A DNA stretch of 59,728 nt from Ligilactobacillus agilis DSM 20509 (GTDB lineage: Bacteria; Bacillota; Bacilli; Lactobacillales; Lactobacillaceae). Each line of letters begins with the position of its first letter. Position 1 is the stretch's first letter. Below the pieces are notes generated by a model that saw only the letters and a list, made by a program, of their open reading frames with translations, was not told the DNA's origin and ran no database searches. Position numbers and translations under genes: made by a program. The stretch is from contig NZ_AYYP01000030.1 in assembly GCF_001436215.1 (NCBI RefSeq), positions 1 to 59,728 of the forward strand. Reading direction: 5' to 3'. Below, piece after piece: positions 54,831-59,728 of this stretch.

Positions 54831-54951
54831 GAAAAAAACTAACTCCTTAATGTTAAAATTAATCTGCTTACTTTTTGTACACGGCTTTTATTATACAAGA
54901 CCTCTCCCTGTCTACGCAAGCGTTTACCTTTGGACTGACTTGCTTAATTAA

Positions 54952-54990
54952 AAAAACTATTTCCTAAAAATTTTCTCTTTAAGAAATAGT
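54952..54990 (-). terminator. Terminator of the first DegV gene
   Basis: AAAACTATTTC pairs with GAAATAGTTTT and a T run follows in the minus direction. Confidence 0.75.
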
Positions 54991-55000
54991 TTTCCAAGCT

Positions 55001-55876
55001 TTATTCCGTTAAGAACTCTTGCCAGCGCGGACCCCAACTAACTAAAATACTGTTTAGACCAAAGGTAAGCGCCGTTGCTACCCCCATTTGGGCGAACTCT
55101 AACTTAGCTTTGGGGAAATCTTGTCTTAAATTAGGCACCCAGTGGTCACGAAAGGCTTCGTTGTCGTAATCACCCACAATGGTAATCTGCATCCGGTCTT
55201 CAAGCGCATCGTAGTTAGCATAAATCCAACTTTGAAGCTCCGCATAGGCATTCTTGGCCCGGCGCTTGGTATTGAACACTTCAAATTGTCCCTGTTCGTT
55301 AATCTCACCTAGAGTCTGTAACGGTAAGATTTTCTTACTTAAAAATGACTTGCCATTTGAAACGTAGCCCTGTTTTTGAAGGCTCTTCAAGTCGGTGAGA
55401 GCTATAAATGTTTGTAGCTGACGGCGCATCCGGCCCAGCTTTCTCAAGATAGTCTGTATATCATCACCCCTGGCAATCATTTCCGCACTTGCTTCAACAA
55501 ACTGCCCTTGTAGGCGGCCAATGGTTTGCGTGTCAAAAGCATGAATAGTTAGCCCGGCAATTTGACCGCTACAAGCCTGGAGGTGGGTGGCAAGTGTGCT
55601 TAGGCCGCCGGCAGGACATATTCCTAGGACGGTATCATATCCTTGTGCCACCAGTTGCTCTAAGTTCTTTACAAGTTCAGCCACCCGAACCTGAGCGATA
55701 CTTCCTACTAGCTTATCTGCAAGCATGTCCCGGTATTGTTCTAAGTTCAAGTCCCGGTCCTCATAATACCGGACGCCATTGATTTCTAGTGGTACCGGGA
55801 TTACCTTGACCTGATATTTCTTAAGCAGCTGCGGTTCTAATCCAGCCGCACTATCCGTTAAAAGTGCTATCTGCAT
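55001..55876 (-). CDS. DegV family fatty-acid-binding protein
   Basis: The 291-residue DegV protein binds a fatty acid and presents it to the fatty-acid kinase FakA in related bacteria. The opening LLTDSAAGLEPQLLKKY and mid-region GICPAGGLSTLATHL fit the family, though the usual SGT(Y) of the lipid-head site reads AGGLST here. It is monocistronic. A second DegV lies at 58062. Confidence 0.85.
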   Translation of the reverse strand: MQIALLTDSAAGLEPQLLKKYQVKVIPVPLEINGVRYYEDRDLNLEQYRDMLADKLVGSIAQVRVAELVKNLEQLVAQGYDTVLGICPAGGLSTLATHLQACSGQIAGLTIHAFDTQTIGRLQGQFVEASAEMIARGDDIQTILRKLGRMRRQLQTFIALTDLKSLQKQGYVSNGKSFLSKKILPLQTLGEINEQGQFEVFNTKRRAKNAYAELQSWIYANYDALEDRMQITIVGDYDNEAFRDHWVPNLRQDFPKAKLEFAQMGVATALTFGLNSILVSWGPRWQEFLTE

Positions 55877-55916
55877 CCCTGCTTACCTTCACTTTCTATT
55901 AGTCTACTATGCTATT

Positions 55917-56258
55917 TTAACACGTTTTTCCCAAAAACAAGCCGGCTAAGGCTAAAGCCAGCCCCCCAAGGTAACTAATAACCAGGTACAGCACGGCTAA
56001 AGTTTTTAGTCCCCCATCACCTAGGGCAAAGACCTCGGTATTAAAGGTAGAAAAAGTAGTAAATCCCCCCATAAATCCTGCCCCTAAAAAGGGGTTAACC
56101 ATCTGACTTCCAGTCAAGAAGCCTAAGCAAAAAGCCCCGCTTAGGTTAATCAATAGCGTTGCCCAGGGAAAGTTAAAGTGTGAGTGCCTTTTAATTAAGG
56201 TTGTTACTAGGTACCTTAGACATGCCCCTAAGGCAGCCCCCGTTCCGACTAGCATCAT
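55917..56258 (-). CDS. crcB: Fluoride exporter CrcB, second copy
   Basis: This roughly 113-residue Fluc channel subunit has four hydrophobic segments and the family motifs GACLRY and GFMGGFTTFSTFNTE. The ATG at 56258 overlaps the stop of the first copy (ATGA), so the pair is translationally coupled and probably assembles as a heterodimer. Confidence 0.9.
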   Translation of the reverse strand: MMLVGTGAALGACLRYLVTTLIKRHSHFNFPWATLLINLSGAFCLGFLTGSQMVNPFLGAGFMGGFTTFSTFNTEVFALGDGGLKTLAVLYLVISYLGGLALALAGLFLGKTC

Positions 56259-56629
56259 CTGTTTAGCCCCCTTAATCTTTGGGCTAAGAGGTAGCCTAGC
56301 CAAACTGAGGTTAAGCCCCCAACACTAGAAAGCAAAAAGTAAGCGCTAGCTGCACCCCATGCGTGGGCCAAAAGTAACTTGCTTAGCTCTAAGCTAAAAG
56401 TCGAAAAGGTGGTAAAGGCCCCAATTAAGCCGGTGCCTAGTCCGGTTGTTAGCCAGCTTGGAACGTGGCGTCTGTCAAATAGATAGTAGGTCAAAAAGGA
56501 CAACAAAAAGCAGCCACCTAGGTTAACACTAAGTGTGCCGACTAAGCCTAACGCTTGCCCAATTAAGTAACGTAAATTACCACCAATAAAGGCGAAGAAA
56601 GCGACACTGAGTAGGTTAGTTAGTTTCAT
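56255..56629 (-). CDS. crcB: Fluoride exporter CrcB, first copy
   Basis: This 124-residue Fluc channel subunit has four hydrophobic segments, GGNLRYLIGQ and GAFTTFSTFSLE. Its ATG overlaps the trxA stop (TAATG) and its stop overlaps the next crcB start. No fluoride riboswitch is evident upstream of the operon. Confidence 0.9.
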   Translation of the reverse strand: MKLTNLLSVAFFAFIGGNLRYLIGQALGLVGTLSVNLGGCFLLSFLTYYLFDRRHVPSWLTTGLGTGLIGAFTTFSTFSLELSKLLLAHAWGAASAYFLLSSVGGLTSVWLGYLLAQRLRGLNR

Positions 56630-56949
56630 TATTTTTCTGCCAACTTACTGTCTAAATACTTTTCCATTGCCTCTTGAGGCTTATAACCCACTACTTTTTC
56701 CTTGGCCACTCCGTCTTTGAATAAAATTAGCGCAGGGATACTCATAATTTGATAACTTTGGGCCAAAGCTTGGTTAGTATCAACGTTAACCTTGGCAAAC
56801 TTGATTTGCCCCTGGTACTTCTTTTCTAACGCCTCTAACACGGGATTCATCATGCGGCAAGGCCCACACCATTCTGCCCAAAAATCTACCAAGGTCAAGC
56901 CTGATTGTGTTTCTGCTTCGATGTTACTTGCGGATAAATTTTTTGCCAT
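56629..56949 (-). CDS. trxA: Thioredoxin
   Basis: The roughly 106-residue protein has the WCGPC active site near residue 28 and the cis-proline loop SIPAL. It is a disulfide reductase. GAAGGG precedes the ATG at 56949. It heads a trxA-crcB-crcB operon with overlapping start and stop codons, an unusual pairing of thiol reduction with fluoride export. Confidence 0.95.
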   Translation of the reverse strand: MAKNLSASNIEAETQSGLTLVDFWAEWCGPCRMMNPVLEALEKKYQGQIKFAKVNVDTNQALAQSYQIMSIPALILFKDGVAKEKVVGYKPQEAMEKYLDSKLAEK

Positions 56950-57021
56950 TTTAATCAAACCCTTCTCACGTAATATTGATAACTACCCTAACTTACCATA
57001 GTTTTTACAATCTTACCAACT

Positions 57022-57061
57022 AAAAAACCCGTCCCCCTTGCTTAACAAGAAATACGGGTTG
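57022..57061 (-). terminator. Terminator of the HAD phosphatase gene
   Basis: AACCCGT and ACGGGTT enclose an inner CTTGTTAAGCAAG hairpin; TTTTTT follows on the minus strand. Confidence 0.8.
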
Positions 57062-57068
57062 TTCACAC

Positions 57069-57893
57069 TTAGTCTGCTGGGTTTAAAATAAATTTTTCAA
57101 TGACCTCTGCTACCCCATCGTGATTATTATCATTTTGGGTAACGTATTGAGCCTTGGCCTTTAAGAAGTCACGTCCATTAGCCATACTTACTCCTAAGCC
57201 ACAAGCTTCAATCATGGATAAATCGTTGCCGTTATCCCCAATCGCAATAATTTCCTCGCGCTTAATTCCGAGCATTTCCCCTAGTTTCAAAACGGCTGCC
57301 CCCTTTGTGGCCGCTTGATCGTTAAATTCGACATAGCGGTCAGATGAGAAGGTAATATTTAGGCTAGCATCAATTTCAGCGTTTACAGTTACTTTTACCT
57401 CAAGCCGTTTTTGTTCATCTAGGACTTCATAAAGCACCTTAACGATTGGAGTGGTTGCTAAGATGTCAATGGCTTCCTGCGGCAATTCCCAACCGGCAAC
57501 CCGGCCAGTTAAATAGGCTGCATCAGTTTGGGATGGATTCCAAATATAAAGCTTATCAACCGTGTAGACATGCACGCAGTACCCCCGGTCCATTCCAAGT
57601 TGCCACAATTTCTTAGCAATTTCAAAGTCTAAAGCCTGGGTTGTTAAAACTTTAGGGCCCGCATTTTCAACAATTGCCCCCCCGTTAAAGGAAATAACGT
57701 ATTGGCCTTTTTGTTGCTTAAGTCCTAGGGTGGCTAGGTTATCTTGAATCGTGAGAAAATTCCGGCCTGTATTAGGAACAAAGTAAACTCCTTGTGCACT
57801 GGCTGCCTTAATGGCCGCAACCGTTTTAGGAGTGATGATCCGGTCATCACTTAGTAAAGTTTCATCCATATCACAGGTAACTAATTTATACAT
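57069..57893 (-). CDS. Cof-type HAD-IIB family phosphatase
   Basis: The 274-residue protein has HAD motif I (DMDETLL, nucleophile Asp8), motif II (NTGR), motif III Lys (KGAAVLKLG) and motif IV (GDNGNDLSM), with an inserted type IIB cap. Such enzymes dephosphorylate sugar phosphates or cofactors; the substrate is unknown. It is monocistronic. Confidence 0.93.
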   Translation of the reverse strand: MYKLVTCDMDETLLSDDRIITPKTVAAIKAASAQGVYFVPNTGRNFLTIQDNLATLGLKQQKGQYVISFNGGAIVENAGPKVLTTQALDFEIAKKLWQLGMDRGYCVHVYTVDKLYIWNPSQTDAAYLTGRVAGWELPQEAIDILATTPIVKVLYEVLDEQKRLEVKVTVNAEIDASLNITFSSDRYVEFNDQAATKGAAVLKLGEMLGIKREEIIAIGDNGNDLSMIEACGLGVSMANGRDFLKAKAQYVTQNDNNHDGVAEVIEKFILNPAD

Positions 57894-57991
57894 ACTAACC
57901 CACTCTTTCTAAATCGTTTTCACAAAAACCAATATAGCATACTTGTACCAACAAATCAACGGAAAACAACTAGACTTACAGTCTAAATAAC

Positions 57992-58020
57992 TTGGATTTC
58001 CAAACTAGCGGGTTTATAAT
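57992..58020 (+). promoter_or_regulatory. Promoter of the second DegV gene
   Basis: TTGGAT (57992-57997) and TATAAT (58015-58020) are 17 bases apart, 41 bases before the ATG. Confidence 0.65.
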
Positions 58021-58061
58021 ATACTTGATTATGAAATTTATGAATTTAAGGAGCCATTTTT

Positions 58062-58928
58062 ATGACAGCGACGCTCAAACTCTTAACTGACTCATCTATC
58101 CAATTAACCGCTGAAGAAATTGAAAAATACCACATCACCATCGTCCCCCTTTCAGTCGAAGTTGATGGTAAAAGTTACGTTGATGGTGAAGATATCAGCC
58201 GCCAAGAATTGGTTGAACACTTACGCCAAGGAAATATTCCCAAAACTAGCCAACCAGCTATGGGCCGCTTCGTTGAAGCCTATAACGAATTAGGTAAAGA
58301 CGGTAGTGAAGTCTTGGCAATTATGATGTCAGATGTTCTCAGTGGGACCTATGAAACTGCTAAAACGGCAGCCACAATGACCGATACTAAGGTAACGGTT
58401 ATCAACAGTAAGTCTACTGACCGCGGGCTCGCCTTCCAAGTCTTAGCTGCTGCCAAAGATATTCAAGCCGGTAAGTCGCTCGAAGAAATCATCGCCCACT
58501 GCCAAGATATTCATAAGCGGACTACCATCGACGTTTTAATTGATAACCTTGATTGCTTAGTAGCAGGTGGACGCGTCAGCAAAATGGCGGGCATGTTAAC
58601 TAAGTTGATTAACCTAAAAATCATCGTCCGCTTACGCGATAACAGCCTAGACGTTTACTCAAAGGGGCGCAGCAAGAAGTTGTTCTTAAAACACGCTAAA
58701 GAAATTGCCGAACACCACCTTAATAATCCAATTAAGGCGCTCGGTTTATCCAATGTTGGAACTGACGCTGACTTCTTACAAAAGTTAAATGACCTTATCT
58801 TACCAGCAGATGCGGCCTTTAGTGGCTTACGTGAATTAACCAGCCCCGTGATTATGACCCATACCGGGCTTAACGCAGTCGGTGTTATCACCCTCGCTAG
58901 CAAGGAAGAACCTGCTGACAATCAATAA
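58062..58928 (+). CDS. DegV family fatty-acid-binding protein
   Basis: This 288-residue DegV protein has the full signatures LLTDSSIQLTAEE and the lipid-head site SDVLSGTYETAK with TSQP. It is nearer to the canonical FakB type than the copy at 55001. It is monocistronic after AAGGAG and ends before a strong terminator. The two DegV proteins may bind different fatty acids. Confidence 0.9.
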   Translation: MTATLKLLTDSSIQLTAEEIEKYHITIVPLSVEVDGKSYVDGEDISRQELVEHLRQGNIPKTSQPAMGRFVEAYNELGKDGSEVLAIMMSDVLSGTYETAKTAATMTDTKVTVINSKSTDRGLAFQVLAAAKDIQAGKSLEEIIAHCQDIHKRTTIDVLIDNLDCLVAGGRVSKMAGMLTKLINLKIIVRLRDNSLDVYSKGRSKKLFLKHAKEIAEHHLNNPIKALGLSNVGTDADFLQKLNDLILPADAAFSGLRELTSPVIMTHTGLNAVGVITLASKEEPADNQ

Positions 58929-58940
58929 CTAATAACTGAT

Positions 58941-58972
58941 TTTTTCATCCAAGCTTTTGGGCTTGGATGTTT
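58941..58972 (+). terminator. Terminator of the second DegV gene
   Basis: CATCCAAGC pairs with GCTTGGATG across a short loop and T7 follows. Confidence 0.85.
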
Positions 58973-59048
58973 TTTTATTACAGTTTTGTTAAGAAAAAAA
59001 CAAATCCGCCTTTTTTTGCGTATATCTATAATGAAAGGTCATTTTGAT

Positions 59049-59063
59049 GCCATCTCAGATGGC
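59049..59063 (+). other. Short inverted repeat before the Rpn gene
   Basis: GCCATCT-C-AGATGGC is a perfect inverted repeat. A TATAAT lies on each side (about 59026 and 59070). It may be an operator or a short leader hairpin of the gene at 59096. Confidence 0.4.
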
Positions 59064-59095
59064 TTTCTTATATAATAACTAAAGGAGATGTTTCC

Positions 59096-59728
59096 ATGAA
59101 ACATTACAAAAATAGACGGCGCCAGTTCTTAGAGGAGTGGGAGCAGTCAGATATCAGTAATGACTACATCTTTAGTAAGGTAATGGCCCAACCACAGTTG
59201 TGTTTACAACTGATTAAGGCTGCTTTACCCCGGCTAAAGATTAAACGAGTCTACGTTCACTCTCAGGATGGGCTTAGTGCCAATCTCGATGCCAAGGACA
59301 TTCGCTTAGATATTTCCGCCTACGGTGAAGGCGGCGAGATGTTTGATATTGAGATGCAAACCATCCGGCCGAAGCATCTGATGCAGCGCATCTTGTATTA
59401 CCACTCCACCATGATTACGGAGCGCCTCTACCCCCGAGAAAGTTACGGTGAGATTCCCAAAACCTATATGATTTTCATCTGCTTATTTGATTGGTACCGG
59501 CTAGGCAATTCATTTTACGAGGTCAACTTGGTGCCAAACGGGGTCAATGAGCTTAAGTTTAAGGATGGGTTTGTCTCCTTAATTCTTAACCCCTACGGGG
59601 ACATGACCGGTTGTAGCGAGGAATTACAAGACTTCTTCGACCTGGTTGCTGGTCGGCCCGCAGGGAGAACGAATTTTGTCAGGGAAGTTAAGTACGCAGT
59701 AAAGTTAGCTAAAAGAAGAAACGACTGG
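59096..59728 (+). CDS. Rpn family PD-(D/E)XK nuclease/transposase-like protein, partial
   Basis: The frame is open from the ATG at 59096, after AAAGGAGATG, to the window end: 211 residues without a stop. It matches the Rpn/PDDEXK_2 family, with the N-terminal segment NDYIFSKVMAQP, the probable active-site Asp in DIRLDISA and ExQ in FDIEMQT. Family members are recombination-promoting nucleases often described as transposase-like or defence-related. They usually run to about 280-310 residues, so the 3' end is missing here because of the window edge. Confidence 0.85.
   Translation, partial: MKHYKNRRRQFLEEWEQSDISNDYIFSKVMAQPQLCLQLIKAALPRLKIKRVYVHSQDGLSANLDAKDIRLDISAYGEGGEMFDIEMQTIRPKHLMQRILYYHSTMITERLYPRESYGEIPKTYMIFICLFDWYRLGNSFYEVNLVPNGVNELKFKDGFVSLILNPYGDMTGCSEELQDFFDLVAGRPAGRTNFVREVKYAVKLAKRRNDW

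Noticed and set aside
54908-54930. cre-like sequence upstream of the MetA-like gene
   Set aside because: The best alignment has two mismatches at fixed positions and I see no reason to prefer it to chance.

Overview
The window reads as chromosomal DNA of a lactic acid bacterium, most likely a member of the Lactobacillaceae. Support comes from PepX-type X-prolyl dipeptidyl aminopeptidase, the oppABCDF peptide-uptake operon, the acetolactate synthase/decarboxylase pair, many amino-acid permeases, a T-box serS leader, a lysine riboswitch, AGGAGG-type ribosome binding sites, and lactobacillar families such as the Pip/YhgE protein, DUF1634, paired ThrE proteins and two DegV proteins. I cannot fix the genus from sequence alone. 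I see no rRNA or tRNA gene body, no transposase-bearing insertion sequence, no prophage and no CRISPR array. The gene content is largely core and metabolic.

Layout. (1) 1-333: the left edge holds three tandem minus-strand promoters and an rRNA-type leader, so an rRNA operon probably begins just outside the window. (2) 334-4734: a histidine phosphatase, then a serine-deamination locus (PfoR-like transporter, sdaAB, sdaAA) divergent from a PAS/HTH regulator. sdaAB carries an in-frame TAA. The intergenic region has a cre site and two related palindromes. (3) 4735-10704: serS with a serine T-box, lysP with a lysine riboswitch, and the alsS-alsD operon. (4) 10966-15416: a LysR gene followed by a zinc-ribbon/DUF805 membrane protein and a truncated GNAT gene, divergent from a TauE/DUF1634/LCP run. 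(5) 15461-24226: MFS and ThrE exporters, a cold-shock protein, a DtxR-type repressor, an RluA pseudouridine synthase with two unknown membrane proteins, a PAP2 phosphatase, a TPR-like protein, AzlCD and a DUF2187 protein. (6) 24356-31060: the large Pip/YhgE protein with tandem repeats, DacA and a two-component system. (7) 31273-43618: the opp operon, HflX, a GNAT, an APC permease and a polar amino-acid ABC operon. (8) 43805-50345: an unknown membrane protein with a Ser/Thr-rich partner, a Fur-family regulator with a Zur-like box, an APC permease, a CPA2 antiporter and an orphan OppA. (9) 50497-59728: pepX, the cysK/MetA-like pair, DegV, a trxA-crcB-crcB operon, a HAD phosphatase, a second DegV and a partial Rpn-type nuclease at the right edge.

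The genes combine into a peptide and amino-acid economy. Opp proteins and PepX import and trim peptides. LysP, the APC permeases and the ABC operon import amino acids. ThrE and AzlCD probably export surplus. SdaA turns serine into pyruvate, which AlsS/AlsD send to acetoin. CysK and the MetA-like enzyme rebuild sulfur amino acids. Control is visible in the DNA as a cre site, a T-box, a lysine riboswitch, a Zur-like box and several operator-like palindromes.

I did not find a clear new multi-gene system. The points most worth following are the broken sdaAB beside an intact regulatory region, the paired palindromes there, the Ser/Thr-rich protein with its unknown membrane partner, the RluA-linked membrane proteins, and an unexplained RNA-like hairpin between pepX and cysK.
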